A stretch of 64,000 nucleotides of DNA from Chlorops oryzae (taxonomy: Eukaryota; Arthropoda; Insecta; Diptera; Chloropidae). This document shows positions 10,277 through 23,100 of the stretch, in pieces. The stretch covers positions 12,707,724 to 12,771,723 of the forward strand of contig CM035806.1 of NCBI GenBank assembly GCA_020466095.1. Direction: 5' to 3'. Each line of letters opens with the position of its first letter. The first letter of the stretch is position 1. The position numbers and the translations under genes are program-made. The notes under the pieces are model-generated. The model ran no database searches, was not told the DNA's origin, and worked only from the letters and a program-made list of their open reading frames with translations.

Positions 10277-12538
10277 GAATATAGTATTAAAAATGTATCA
10301 GCTCGCATAGTTTTATTACAAATTTTCTCAAAATCAAATGGCAGTATGTAATCTAAGTGCTTTATATGCACTTCCTCGTGTGTGCTTAGAAAAGACGACC
10401 TTTTTCTGATTAGACAAAAAAAAAAAATGTGCTGGGATAAAATCCATGAAAATATTTAGAATTTTTGAAGGTACTCAACGTTCTACAAGCCGATTTCGAA
10501 TAGCTAAGCAGCAGTCAAACTTTTGAAAACACTCAAATGTTTTGTGAACATAAGATTTTCCCCCTGTCCTGAAATTCTTTTCTACAATCCTGTCCACTTT
10601 TTTTTTTTTTTTTTTATTCATTGTTTTTATTTTCTTTTGGTAAACATACGTTTTTGTGAAACTCGCAGAAAAAGCAAAAGTCCACCCAGTATACTTGTAG
10701 CCTATAAATTTCGCTTCAAAAAGAAAAAAGTTAGTGTAAACAAAAAAAAGAAAAAGTAAAAAAACTGGTTTATCATCACTTTTGTTCCCCCAGTAACCGC
10801 ATCAACATAGCCAGACTTAATGGCGTCCTTAGTGAGTCAACTTCGTCGTCTGTCGTCGCTGAAACATTCCCTTGCTATTGAATACCAGCACTCTTAACAC
10901 GATACTCGTTCGTCGGAAATAAAGTTATTTGAAACTTTTTCTAATCATTAGTTGGTTGCAAAAACCTGGCCTCTCTTCAACATAAATCACCGCACACACG
11001 CACACACACACACACACGTTAGCACACATACACAATAACACTCGCATACTCACATCGAACAAGCTCAGTCCAAGAGGTTTTCATCCTGAGCATTGACCTC
11101 AACGCCAATTTGTGGCATTTCTCTACGAACTCCCCAGAAAATATTTCAATCAACATTTCCCCCAAAAATGTTGTGCCCTAATGAATTCACGTACAAAATC
11201 CTGGTTATGACGTGCATTTCTCAAGTGCAAAAAAGCACAAAAAAAAAGTTGCCAAAAAATGCCAACGTGCATCGAAATGGACGCGGAAGCACCTCAGCAC
11301 TTCAATTGAATCGCTGTTGTAATAAAATTTAAGTCAAAATATGTCCGAGAATTGAATTTCGTTGTGAATAAAAAAGAAAAATAAAAAAAAAACCTCTGTG
11401 GTGAGGGAAAATTCAAACGGATGTATTGCCATTTCCTGTTCATAATGTGCACCCACACAGCCATACACACATATGCTTGGACAACATATCGAATTAAAAC
11501 ATCCGAGGGGAGCGCACGTAGACAGATGGATTTCTTGATAGCGTATTTTGATACAGTGTTTTATGAATGAAAAAATTCTCACAAGTGGCAAAATGAAATC
11601 AACAAAAACAAAAGCAACAATAACAACAACTGCGAAAATGAAAGCAAACATAGAATTATATATTTACTTTGGGACTTGAAAATTTATTTTGCGAATTTAT
11701 GCGGAAGCTTAAAGGGATTTTGTGGCAGCCGTACCGCTTTATTGCGGCGGAGTCCTGCTTAAAATCTTCTGAAAATACGAGTATGTGGCTTATTTGAGTA
11801 TTTATGTGGCCACAATCTATTTGAAGTTAAGAGGATTTATGATGGAATTAGTGACATGAGGTCATACATAAAGTGAATATTTTGATGGGAATTTATAGCA
11901 AGAAAAGAATGCGTTCGGACAAAGGCATTTATGTATTCAAATATATATATATGTATATCTTTATTTGTGTGGGTATATACTTAATACATGATTAAAATAT
12001 ATATAAATATATATATAAAAGGCTATCGGGTTTTTTCACGAAATTCAATTGAATTTGAATGGGAATTAGTGTCAATCTGAAAATTCCCAAAAAAACCAAA
12101 CTTAAAAACGTAATGCGAACAAACAAGCCCGACAAATAATATTGAAAACATTAATATTTATATATGTATGTAAAGATTGGTACCTGTATATAGAAAAAGT
12201 ATTGAAGGGAATATTTTTATGAATATCTTCGAAAAATCCTCGATCTTAGAGTAGCTCTAAGAAATGATCCGATTAAATGCGGTTTCCAAAACGTTCCTAT
12301 TAGCCTATTCCTAACACGAAGAGTTTCTTCCCTAGCATAAGCTTTAGGAGCCTTCATTTGTATCAAGTTAGAAATGAGTCCAAAGTTCTTAAAATAAATC
12401 AGTCCAAATTCAGTCGGAAATATATTTATACCTACCAAAAAAAAAAAGGCTTTATGCATACACACTATGCTAAGTGCAGAGTCATAAATGGCTCATATGA
12501 GGGAATTCGAGTCAAATATGAGATCGGAAGGAATCATA
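10277..12538. other. AT-rich, microsatellite-bearing DNA; part may be the left half of an older element
   Basis: It holds CA repeats near 10987-11016, TA-rich repeats near 11940-12020 and T-runs. GAGTCC-like and TCATATGAG motifs at 12370-12510 resemble the motif of the element ending at 13399. They suggest that 12539-13224 was inserted into an older CCCAGC element whose left end I cannot find. Confidence 0.4.
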
Positions 12539-12783
12539 GCCAGCGGCGCAAATGTACGTTACGGAATCCAATATTTCTCCAATACTTAGCAGTCAGTAGG
12601 TATGCCAGAAAGAATCGATTACAAGCTTCATTACTTTTACATAGGCAAGGCCGCTTTGTAATCAGCTCCCTTTACGAACTTATTTACTTGTAACCAAAAA
12701 ATTATTCCGCTGCCGAATACTTATCGAGCGTTTGCTACATTATAGTGCTTTAGTACCTCAATAGAAAAGTTTGCATCTAGAGC

Positions 12784-12862
12784 TGGCGTGGCTTAGTGGG
12801 CAGAGTCCGTGGCCAAGAATCCGAAGTGCTTGGGTTCGAGTTCCACTCCGGCAGGCGTCAAA
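12784..12862 (+). repeat. tRNA-like segment with A box, B box and T-run
   Basis: A box TGGCTTAGTGGG (12789-12800) and B box GGGTTCGAGTTCCAC (about 12832) are well spaced for a pol III type 2 promoter, and a run of about 20 T follows at 12862. The spacing is tRNA-like, but I cannot fold a complete standard cloverleaf, so a tRNA-derived repeat is more likely than a working tRNA gene. Confidence 0.65.
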
Positions 12863-13020
12863 TTTTTTTTTTTTTTTTTTTATTAAAAATTAAGGCTTTC
12901 AAATCCAACTCTTAGGAATTTTGCCACTAAAGCCCTCTTATTTCTATTATTAATCTCTTATTTTTATCCATTGGAGCACATTTTTGTGAAATTCTACTTT
13001 CCACTTTTTCCACTTTTTCT

Positions 13021-13096
13021 TGCCTGCCCGGAGGTTCGAACTCGGGCCTCTCCGACTGCTAGCTCAGGCACTTTCCACTGCACCATCGCCACCTCT
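13021..13096 (-). repeat. tRNA-like segment, minus strand
   Basis: On the reverse strand an A-box-like TGGCGATGGTGCAGTGG is followed at tRNA spacing by the B box GAGTTCGAACCTCC. No T-run terminator follows. It is the second tRNA-like segment of the element at 12539-13224. Confidence 0.6.
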
Positions 13097-13224
13097 GATT
13101 AAAAGGCAGGAAATACAATATTTTATAAAATATTGCAGACAATATTAGCAAGGATAATCTATTACAAGTATGCTTTCGGTAATGCATTTTGTCGGCGCAA
13201 CCCATTAAGCAGTGCGCCGCTGGG

Positions 13225-13399
13225 TATGTATATGACTCCTATATGGAATTATTCGATGTTTGAATCGGACGCTCTCAAGAAGTGAAACACACTTATCTAG
13301 AGCTGTTACAAGATGGAGCTCATTATTAGGGCGCCAACACTGAATCCGGAGCCATATTGTATGATACTCGTAGTATTGGGATTCTATATGTTAGCTGGG
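13225..13399. mobile_element. right end of an older CCCAGC-type element
   Basis: It ends ...ATGTTAGCTGGG at 13399, followed by TT, and contains GGGCGCCAACACT, whose inverse (GTTGGCGCCCTAA) occurs near 20930. Motifs such as ATATGACTCC and GGAGCCATAT repeat. The matching left end was not found, so this is a partial call. Confidence 0.45.
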
Positions 13400-15610
13400 T
13401 TTTCACCTAACAAACGAGCGCTCAAACGTGCACAAACCCTTGGCACAAAGTGTGAACAAATATAAACAAATTCTATTTTAAAAGGGATGTTTTGACTCAA
13501 GGTTTTCCGCAATAAATTTAGCATTTCCTCCACTATTTTTAAAAATTTCTTCGTAGGATTTTCGAAAAAGCTTCGACAATTATTTCGCCATCAAGTCAAG
13601 AAAAATAAGCGATTATGGAGAGAAATTATCATAAGCTTGCCACTTAAACGTGCTGTGGGGTCCCGGAGAGATTTTAGTTTTTTTTTATATTTTTTATTTT
13701 ATTACCATTCAGCTCAATAATGTGGTATGCGTCCGATTTCCATCAACGCAAATTATCAATTACGACAGTATTTTCGGGAAAATGACGACGACACAGATGC
13801 ATGGAAATTCTCATCTGATCCGTTTTTATGGGAAAATAATAGAGAGCCAACGAATAAAAGAAACAAATTGAATGCGAATTCGGAAATCCAAACAGCATTT
13901 CCGTTGTGAATGGCCGAGCTAATGTACATTAACGAAGAGGGCGATGGCGGGACCGAGGAGCGCAAGGGCGAGGCTGAGTATGAGGGCGAGCATAAAATGA
14001 CTTGCGGCAGGAATAGGAAATGCAAAAAAGAAACGAAATGAGCAAACAAAGCACAGCAAAACAAAGCAAAGCAAAGCAAAAGAAAACGAAACGAAACGAA
14101 ACGAAAACACGGTGAATCAGGCTTCATCAAAACAAGCTCATCGTACTTGCGTCGTTCAATACAAAGCGGTCGAGCGAGCGAAGACGTAGGAGAATGAGGA
14201 TATACTTAAGCATGCATAACGCATACGCGCCGAAAAGTACACATAAGGGCTGGCCCACTTAAACGCAGAGACACTCACTCTCGATGGCACACTTAATAAA
14301 GTTAAGAAAAGCCATTTAAAGCAAGAAGGATTATGAAGTACACTCATTGGGAGAGGTTCGCCCGCACACATTGGTGAATGCACACACACACACACACACA
14401 CACACACACCACATTCATACGAGCATTGATGGGCATTCAAACGCACATCGTCACACAAACGGACATAGGGGATGATAGCATAGAATGGCATATTGAAGGC
14501 TCAATAAAAAGGTAAACAAGCGGCAAATCGAAATTAAGAGCAGAGCAACAAAAGCACAACAGAGAAACGGGTCGAAAAATATTATTTTCTTGGGTAAAGG
14601 CTTTTCGTATACCTTTCACCTGCGATTTACCCCTGCCCCCCACCCCGCAAACCGAACGTAATTCAGGAAGTCGTGGCGATTGCATTTACGATACGGTCAG
14701 GAAAAGCTGAAAAACTGAAAATGTTGAGAAAGAACACAAACCAAAAAGAGGAAAGCAGGGAAATTCAAGGTAGCATATAGATTCGTGGAAAATGCAGTGC
14801 ACGCTACGAGCATGGAAAACGAAAATGGGACATTCCACTTAATGTCCAGAGCGGTTGTTGGCTCTTCGGCTGTGGGCTGATGGCGGTTGGTCATGGAAAT
14901 TGCATGAAATTTTTGTGTTTATTTTTTTTTTGTTTTTGTCTATCTCTCATTCATTTCGACTCAAAGAGAAAAGGGCGTGCAAATGCGATAGTTAAAGGTA
15001 ACGAAGCAAACCTGCAACGGAAGGCGCTTAAGTCGACTCCGTGCAATGTCATGCGGAAAAGCGTCCAAATGCGTGTGTGTGTGTGTGTGTGTGTGTCGTG
15101 GGTATGGCGCGACAGCGGCTCTCGAGTGGACATCATATAGTGAAAGCATGCATTTCCAGCCGTTCACTTAACACATTTTCGAACCCGTGGGTGAAAATGT
15201 ACGGACAAACAACTGTTAAATATTTGCGGCTATGTCAAACTTTCCATACTTTCCGATGCGAAAAACATATTTTCGCCAACACAAGGAAAAAAAAAAATAT
15301 CCACTGCGGCTGGCCTGTTTTGTCCGTTCCGTAGAGCCGCAGAGGAACGCGCTTTTTAAAATATTCAGCACTTTGTAAGGTATTTTGAGCGCTCAGATAA
15401 GGAGCCGCTGGAAGAAAAACATATTGTATGTGTATATTCATATATACATTGTATATTTTATATATGTACGTTATATTGTAAATTGGAATTTTATGTTTAT
15501 CTTGTCTCTTATATTCCGAAAAGTCTAACGGAAAAAGTAATTTTGCTGCAATTTCAAAGGAATGTGTTTTTGCCAATCGAAGTTTTACCGAAGCCAAGAG
15601 TACAAGAGAC
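13400..15610. other. gene-free DNA with microsatellites
   Basis: It contains GCAAA/CGAAA short tandem repeats near 14050-14106, (CA)n near 14381-14409 and (GT)n near 15071-15097. No coding exon or bounded element was recognised. Confidence 0.5.
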
Positions 15611-16187
15611 CAGACCTGGGCAGTCGAATTACAAAATTTTTTCAATTACAATTACTTGTAATTGTAATTGAAGATTTTTCCATTACAATTACTTGTAAAT
15701 GTAATTGAAAAACTTAAATTACAATTACAAGTAATTGTAATTGAAAAAATTTCAATAACAATTACAAATTGTAATTGTAATTGAAGACTTTTCAATTACA
15801 ATTACAAGTAATTGTAATGGAAAAATTTTCAATTACAATTACTATTTGTAATTGAAAAAACTTCAATTACAATTTGTAATTCTAGTTATAAAAAATTACT
15901 TAGATATATACACATGCATCAATTAATAAGTATAATAACTGTGGATATGACATTGAGTCAGTAGGTCGATGGGGAAACCTAAGATCCGTCAACATACGAC
16001 TGATCATTGAGGCACCGCTGAAGCCAAAAAGGAAAAATAGGCTCCATCCGTATGGAGGGGACTCCAAGCTGAACAAAAATATGCATTTAACGTTATAATT
16101 AATGGATTTTTGACCAGGCGCCAATTTGTCTCGCATGGCTCTGCTTTGAGGCAAATAGCTCATTTTGCCTTTAAAAAAAAACTCTTA

Positions 16188-16262
16188 CTTTGTGGGGAAT
16201 CGAACCCTCATCAATTGGATTACAAATCAAGCACACTACCCCCTACACTACCGACGTCCTTG
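16188..16262 (-). repeat. tRNA-like segment in the hAT element
   Basis: The reverse strand shows B box GGGTTCGATTCCCC and an A-box-like TAGTGTAGGGGG at tRNA spacing, with nine T downstream as a possible pol III terminator. Confidence 0.6.
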
Positions 16263-16324
16263 TATTGTCAACTTCAAAATATTATAATAAAATCAACTGT
16301 GCTGAATTTGAAAAGTAAAAAAAA

Positions 16325-16400
16325 AACCACACCTGCCAGGAATCGAACCCGGGCCCCATCGCGTGTCAGTTAAGCATTCTAACTCCAAGCCACTGACTCA
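16325..16400 (-). repeat. second tRNA-like segment in the hAT element
   Basis: The reverse strand shows AGTGGCTTGGAGTTAGAATGC-like A-box sequence, a strong B box (GGGTTCGATTCCTGG) and a T10 run beyond it. It is only about 60 bp from the first segment and in the same direction, so the pair may be one dimeric SINE. Confidence 0.6.
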
Positions 16401-17580
16401 TTTTACAATCCCAATTCAAAACCGTAACTTAAATATTTGAATATTTTCCAATACTTCAAAAATGTAATTATTACTATATATTCTTCAATTACTTTCATGT
16501 AATTGATTACACACTCAATTACAATTACTTGTAATTGTAATTGGGAGAATTCAATTACAATTACAAGTAATTGTAATTGAAAAAAATTAATTACAATTAC
16601 AAGTAATTGTAATTGAATTTTCCCAATTACAATTACAAGTAATTGTAATTCAAAATTTTCCAATTACAATTACAAGTAATTGTAATTGAATATTCTTCAA
16701 TTACCATTACAAGTAATTGTAATTAATTGTGTAATTAATTACAATTTTGTAATTGGACTGCCCAGGTCTGCAAGAGACTCACAAGTCAAGAGCAAAATTG
16801 AATCGATCATTTCAAAAACCTCTTTTGCTAGAAACGATTCCTAAAAGCCGAATGTGTATTTTGAGAAAAAAAAAACAACATAAGCTTAACCCTTTAGTGC
16901 CCACGACCGCCTCTAGACGCCCTAAAATCTCTTCATACTTGCTCATATTCTGAAAAACTGTTTTAATTAATCTTTTTCTTCGTTGCGTAATATGGCATTC
17001 AGGCGGCATCGAAATTCCGGGATTTCGGCACTTTTGAGGATTTCAGCCAATATCCAGTCGAAATCCAGTCGAAATCCAGCGGATTTCCCATACAAATGAA
17101 TGTCAAACGAAATTCGTTCAGAAATTGGATTTCAATGAAATCCCAAGAGAAATCCGGAACAAACTGAATGCAACTCTGTGTTTTTCGATATGTACCGAAG
17201 AAATGCTGCAACACTACTGTCAAATATTAAAAAAAACCAAAGTAAACACACAGGCAATGCTGCCAAACGCAAACGAAAAATTCCCTACAAACTTAAAAAA
17301 AATCTCCACAATTCTTTACGTTTTTCCCTACCACAAATATCGTTATATATATTTTTTTTAAATACGAGTAATATGCCTCTTGCATACAAAAATGTATGAG
17401 TAGCCATGAATATGGTCGGCTAATGTTTTTAAGAATCTTTCAGGGTAGTCTGGAACTCCGAATCGTACTAAAGTCATTTGAAATTTTGCTTTTTTTTTTT
17501 TTAAATAAAAAGTTTCTTTCAAAAATTAAGTTTTTTTGTTGTGGTTCAAGTAAAAATGATTTCATTAAAAATATGAATAG

Positions 17581-19654
17581 TAGGGTGGGTCGTTCTTATA
17601 TGAAAAAAAAAAAGTTGTATGATCGCGTTGGAATAGTAAAATTATGTTTCCTTATGTATAAAAAATAATTTTGTGTAAAAAAAAATTCAAAATAAGCTGC
17701 ATCTTCATACCGCGCAAGCGGATTGAAAGTTGGAAAAAAAAATTTATATGAGATTTTTCCGACTTCAATGATAAAATTTAGAATTTCTCAGCTTTAAACT
17801 CATTTTTTTAAATACATTATGTTCCCAGATATTTTTGGTCATAAAACTATCTTTCAAAGGAAAGCAACGAAACTACGATCGACCAAAATTTTACGGAGAT
17901 ATGGTCGAATAAACTCAGACCTGAGGAAATTGCTCCAAGGCATGCCAAAAAATATGTTCGAACCTATCAATTTTGTAACCATTTGGAAGAAGGCATATTG
18001 CCATTTCAAAAAAATCTTCCTTGAAGAAAAATCGGTTATTTCATAAGGTTGTTATAACAATTTATATATTTATCTATTTATCGGTTTCATTTCAGAACGT
18101 GCCTGAAAAAAAAGTCTATGAAAGTTTAAAATCCTTCTACTTGAGCTCGAACAAGACAAAACAACGCTCAATTACGATTATAGATTTTTTTAAATCGGTT
18201 CACAGAAACCAAAGTTACACGGCTTTGAAATTGGACAATTTATTATTTTTTAAATCCTGTGTTAGTTAAAAAAAAAAATGCCGAAAAGTATACTACATTT
18301 TTTTTTGATTCGATAATGAGCTCATGTTTGGGAAAAATATATAGCAAAGTCATACCCGACAAACTCTGTGTCGAGGGTATATGGCATTTTTTCGTCCGTA
18401 CTCGAGATAGACATAAAAAAAATTTATATAGAAATGGTTAGTATCACCAGAAAATTCCATATATTCAATTTGCGGTTTTTAATACCCGACACACTCTGTG
18501 CATTTGTGTGGTTGTTTGTAACACCCAGAACCAGTTGAGATAGACCATACAAAATATATATAGAAATGATAAGCGTCACCAGGAGATTCCGTTTAGCCAT
18601 GTCCGTCTGTCTATTCGTCTGTCTGTCTGTCCGTCTGTCCGTCTGTTTGTATACAGTTTTTTTATCGAAGGAGGTGAGCTATCTTGAAGTTTGATATGCG
18701 TACTCACAAGCACATGAGTAAGAACAAGTTCGAGTATGGACCCGATCGGAACATTTTTAGGGGTACCTCCAGTACTAGGGTCTGTTGCGAAAATCACAAC
18801 CATTTCTATATAAATTTTTTTTAAGTCTATCTCGAGTACGGACGAAAAAATGCCATATACCCTCGACACAGAGTTTGTCGGGTATGACTTTGCTATATAT
18901 TTTTCCCAAACATGAGCTCATTATCGAATCAAAAAAAAATGTAGTATACTTTTCGGCATTTTTTTTTAACTAACACAGGATTTAAAAAATAATAAATTGT
19001 CCAATTTCAAAGCCGTGTAACTTTGGTTTCTGTGAACCGATTTAAAAAATCTATAATCGTAATTGAGCGTTGTTTTGTCTTGTTCGAGCTCAAGTAGAAG
19101 GATTTTAAACTTTCATGGACTTTTTTTTCAGGGCACGTTCTGAAATGAAACCGATAAATAGATAAATATATAATATAAATTGTTATTATATATAACAACC
19201 TTATGAAATAACCGATTTTCTTCAAGGAAGATTTTTTTTGAAATGGCAATATGCCTTCTTCCAAATGGTTACAAAATTGATAGGTTCGAACATATTTTTG
19301 GCATGTCTTGGAGCAATTTCCTCAGGTCTGAGTTTATTCGACCATATCTCCGTAAAATTTTGATCGATCGTAGTTTCGTTGCTTTCCTTTGAAAGATAGT
19401 TTTATGACCAAAAATATCTGGGAACATAATGTATTTAAAAAATGAGTTTAAAGCTGTGAAATTCTAAATTTTATCATTGAAGTCGGAAAAATCTCATATA
19501 AATTTTTTTTTCCAACTTTCAATCCGCTTGCGCGGTGTGAAGATGCAGCTTATTTTGAATTTTTTTTTACACAAAATTATTTTTTATACATAAGGAAACA
19601 CAATTTTACTATTCCAACGCGATCATAGAACTTTCGTAAAAACGACCCAGCCTA
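17581..19654. mobile_element. giant fold-back hAT-like element, ~856-bp arms
   Basis: It starts TAGGGTGGGTCG and ends with the inverse of TAGGCTGGGTCG, flanked by identical 8-bp duplications ATGAATAG (17573-17580 and 19655-19662). Almost the whole element is two inverted arms, 17581-18437 and 18800-19654, nearly identical over roughly 855 bp. A 362-bp loop separates them. No transposase frame is present. Transcribed, it would give a long hairpin RNA. It sits inside the GAAATCC element at 16990-20120. Confidence 0.88.
18438..18799. repeat. loop of the fold-back element with a GTCTGTCC tandem
   Basis: The unpaired centre holds a short tandem of GTCTGTC/CGTCTGTC units (18598-18648) and a second, diverged copy of the arm sequence beginning ATACCCGACACACTCTGTG at 18481. 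It therefore contains a partial direct repeat of the adjoining arm. Confidence 0.6.
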
Positions 19655-20120
19655 ATGAATAGGCCTTATCTTGTAGCGGTAAATAAAGCAGTTTTCAATT
19701 TATTCAAAAAAGCCTATACAAATACTATTTCAATTTTCTTTGTAGACTATCGACACTTAACGATAGCTTCGACCGAACTTTTTCACATAAACACAGGTTG
19801 GCATAGTTTTTATTTTCTCTTTTTAATTTTATGACAATTAAATTTATACAAAATTTATTAAATATTTTGGAATACATCACATTTGCCGATTTTAAGAAAT
19901 CTGTACTTTTGTCCCTACAAGTCATTGTTTGTTTAAAAAATCCCTTAAAATTTTTAAGGAAATTTCCCTACAATTGGCAGCACTACAAACAGATGAATTA
20001 CTGTCAAACCAAATCCTCTCAATGGCGATATTGTCGTGTGAACGCTTGGATTTCGATATGGATTTCACGAAATCCAAGTGCCGAAATCCCAGGATTTCGA
20101 TGCTCGTCTGAATGGCATAT

Positions 20121-23100
20121 AAGACAAATTTTTGGGGTTTCAAGAATTAAACGAAGTAAAAAAAAAATTTCAATTATTTTTAAGGATGTGAGTCAGTCCC
20201 GACTGGTATCAATGAAGTCGAAATTATTAGATTTGGTACAGTAAAACTACTTTAATTATGTGAAAAAATCAGTTTTCATTGATTTTTGTGCTAAATATTT
20301 TTTGTTCATAGCTTTGGCCTTGGTCATTGATAGCAGTCTGATAGATGTTCATTTAGATATTTAATTTTCTCATCTTATTTTCAAAAAATTTATTAAACAT
20401 ATAGGGTACCAAATTCAAGGAAATCGATCCAGCATTTTGAATAAAATAAAAAATTTTGATGTTAATTGGACACTTTTTATACCAAAATGGCTTCCAAAGT
20501 AAAAAAAAAATTGAAATTTTTTTCAGAATTTTTCACTTTGACCGTTTATTTTTCACTCAATGGATCAAATTTTTACCATCAATTTAATTTTGCCTAAAAG
20601 CATATACAATTGGCTTTCAAACTGCATTAAATTTTCAACGATGAACCATTATCGTGGGCAAGTTTTTTTCTCGACTTACTGCCTAAAATCTTTAAGGCCG
20701 TATAACTCCTCAGGGGTGCATTTGCGACCCACCCTCCCATAAGATTTTTTGTTAGTTCTGACCTCCTCTATCAGCTTCCGACCAGTTGACCTTCACAAAC
20801 GGAACACCCTGTATATGAGTCCGAAATAAATGTGAAATATGAGTCTGCTTGAGTCTTAGCTGGTATATAATTTCTTTAGGGACATCTCATTTTCGCCTAG
20901 GAGTCTTTCGGGTGATATGTGGAAATGTTGGCGCCCTAAATAGCAGATATCCTTGAACCAATGCAACTACAAAAAAAAAAAAAACAGAAAAAACGAAACA
21001 AAAATTAAGTTACCTTGTGCATCCAAAACCATTCTTGAGACTGCGGGAAACCCATCATCGCCATTATAAATATATTCATTTTCACAATCACTTAAAACCG
21101 CAAAAAAAAAAAGAATAGTTTTTACTTTGCTTGAGTTTTCTTTCTCCTCAAAGGAGAATGTGCTCTTCATTTCCGGAATGAAAATAATACAAAAACGAAA
21201 AAAGGAAGAAAAATGTAAATAGAGAAAATGTTCATCATCTCATGACAGCAAGGCTCATTTTTCCTCATCAACGTTTGAATGGAAACGTGCTCGCTCCTCT
21301 TCGAAAGGCGTACACAAAATTTTTGTCAGTAAGAAAATCAAATAATTACTTTTCACAAAAGGCAGCTTTCGAGCTGGGTCCTTCGTTTGCAGGTGGAAAA
21401 ATCCATTCAAAATCATATTACTTCGCAACTAAGTAATTAACCGAGCTGGCAATTTTGTCGGTCTAAGCCATGACAACGGCAAGCGAGAAAGAGAATGAGA
21501 GAGAGAGAGAGCGAGTGAGGTATTCTCATCAAACCGGAATCTCAACTTTGATTAGCGACTGTAACTGCCAATTGAATCTGTGCTCTCAATTATGTCATCT
21601 ACATAAAAAGATTCCTTCATTAATTTCACTTTCAAGAACAAAAGGATATTTTCTATGAACAGGAAAAAGGCTCGTTCGCTCGCATAGATTCCAAAACCCT
21701 TTTTGACACCCTCGAGCACATCTTCGGCAATCAACGAACCAATTTCTTCAACGCTCAAGGATATCATCAGCATGAACTTAAACAAAAACAACAAAAGCAA
21801 CAACAACAACAACAACATCATCATCCATTTCGCCAGAAGAGACTTTATTGTCTTGACTGGCAAGGAGTATTGTCAAAGGCGAGCGCCGAAAGTGCAATTA
21901 TATACTTCTTGGTAAATAAAATTGAAATGACAGAGTGAAAGAATGAAATAAAAGAATAAATAGAAATGAAAACAAAATAAATACATATAAAAGGAAAGCA
22001 ATATGATGAAGAAAAAAAGTGGAAAAAAAATTTTATGCCAAGACAATAGGACAGCAATAGCGATAGCGATGGCAAAAACAAAAAAAAAAAAAAAAAACGA
22101 AACGAAATGAAAACGGCGACAATGACAGCGACAATGACGACGACTTTCAAGATTGATGATTCAATTAAGCATTTGACAGTGTGACAAAGCGACAGTGAAC
22201 AAGTTACTTTGGGCCACTTGCTCGCACGCCCGTCCGGCCGGCCGTTCGTTTGTTCGTTATTATTACGTTACATGTAATACATTGACTGAGCCGGTTGTTC
22301 GTAGCAAACTGCAGCAAATGACAACGCAAGAGGCTCCCTCGTTTTCAGCTTAACGCTCCTTTGAAGTCCTCATGCGCTTCCTCGGCTCCGTCATACATAG
22401 TACCCATTGCCGTCGCCCATATCCTTGCCGCGTTGACCTCAAATTGTTACTTGAGCACTTGGACACGGCACCAATTGAGTTGTTAGGTGCCTGCTGTCAT
22501 TTAACTGATACGTTGAAGCCCCTCTTCGGAATGTATAAATAACGTCAAAGGAGCCTCAGGCGCAATTATCAAGTACAAGAAACAACAAGAAAAAAAATAA
22601 AAATAAATCAAACAAAATAAACTAAACTTAAATAAAATAAATAATTGAATAACAAAAAAAAAAAAAAAAATAAATAAATAAATAAAGAAAAATTGAAAAT
22701 AGCAAGAAGTGTCGTCCATAGAAAGCCTCGATTCGTGCTGAAAGCACTTTGGCTCTGCCCGCATCTGCATTGCGGCAAGTGCGATTCGCTCGTATTCACG
22801 CTTACAGGCCTCCGCTCGGTCTTCCTTAGAGACCCCAAAAAAAAAAAAAAGAAGCAGTGCAGAAGCACATTTTCGCCACTTTAAAATTTTGTAAAATGCA
22901 AATTCATTTAGCCCAAATCTATTTTTACCCATTCAAACATGGACTTTTCCGCATTTTCAGTGTGTTTTTATGCAGCTACTTTTCTTCTCGATTTTCCTTT
23001 ACTTTTTTCTTTTGTCCTGTTTATCTCTTTTAACCTTTTTTCCGCCGATTCATTTCCATTTAATTTTCTTTTGATTTTTTGTTTTGTTATTTTTTTTCTT

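Larger units (their letters stand above)
12539..13224. mobile_element. CCCAGC-ended element 2 with two convergent tRNA-like segments
   Basis: The left end is GCCAGCGGCGCA and the right end is the inverse of CCCAGCGGCGCA, one mismatch in 12. The flanking dinucleotide is TA on both sides. Inside are a plus-strand and a minus-strand tRNA-like segment facing each other. The element is 686 bp and non-coding. It is probably nested within an older relative that ends at 13399. Confidence 0.75.
15611..16770. mobile_element. hAT-type element built of TTACAATTAC palindrome arrays
   Basis: The ends CAGACCTGGGCAGTC and its inverse (15 bp) are flanked by identical 8-bp duplications CAAGAGAC (15603-15610 and 16771-16778), diagnostic of hAT transposition. 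Both arms are tandem arrays of a ~30-bp unit centred on the palindrome CAATTACAAGTAATTG, interrupted in the middle by about 600 bp that holds two minus-strand tRNA-like segments. The element is 1160 bp with no transposase frame. The array arms would form many hairpins. Confidence 0.9.
16990..20120. mobile_element. outer inverted-repeat element with GAAATCC arrays
   Basis: GCATTCAGGCGG-CATCGAAA at about 16995 is answered by an inverted, slightly diverged copy at 20070-20120, and both continue with GGGATTTCGGCACTT. GAAATCC/GGATTTC is repeated many times in both ends (17020-17165, 20045-20100). The interior at 17581-19654 is a younger insertion. The exact ends and target duplication are uncertain. 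Confidence 0.65.

Noticed and set aside
12784..12862. A functional tRNA gene
   Set aside because: A and B boxes are good, but I could not build a standard acceptor stem and anticodon arm, and it lies inside a transposon-like element.
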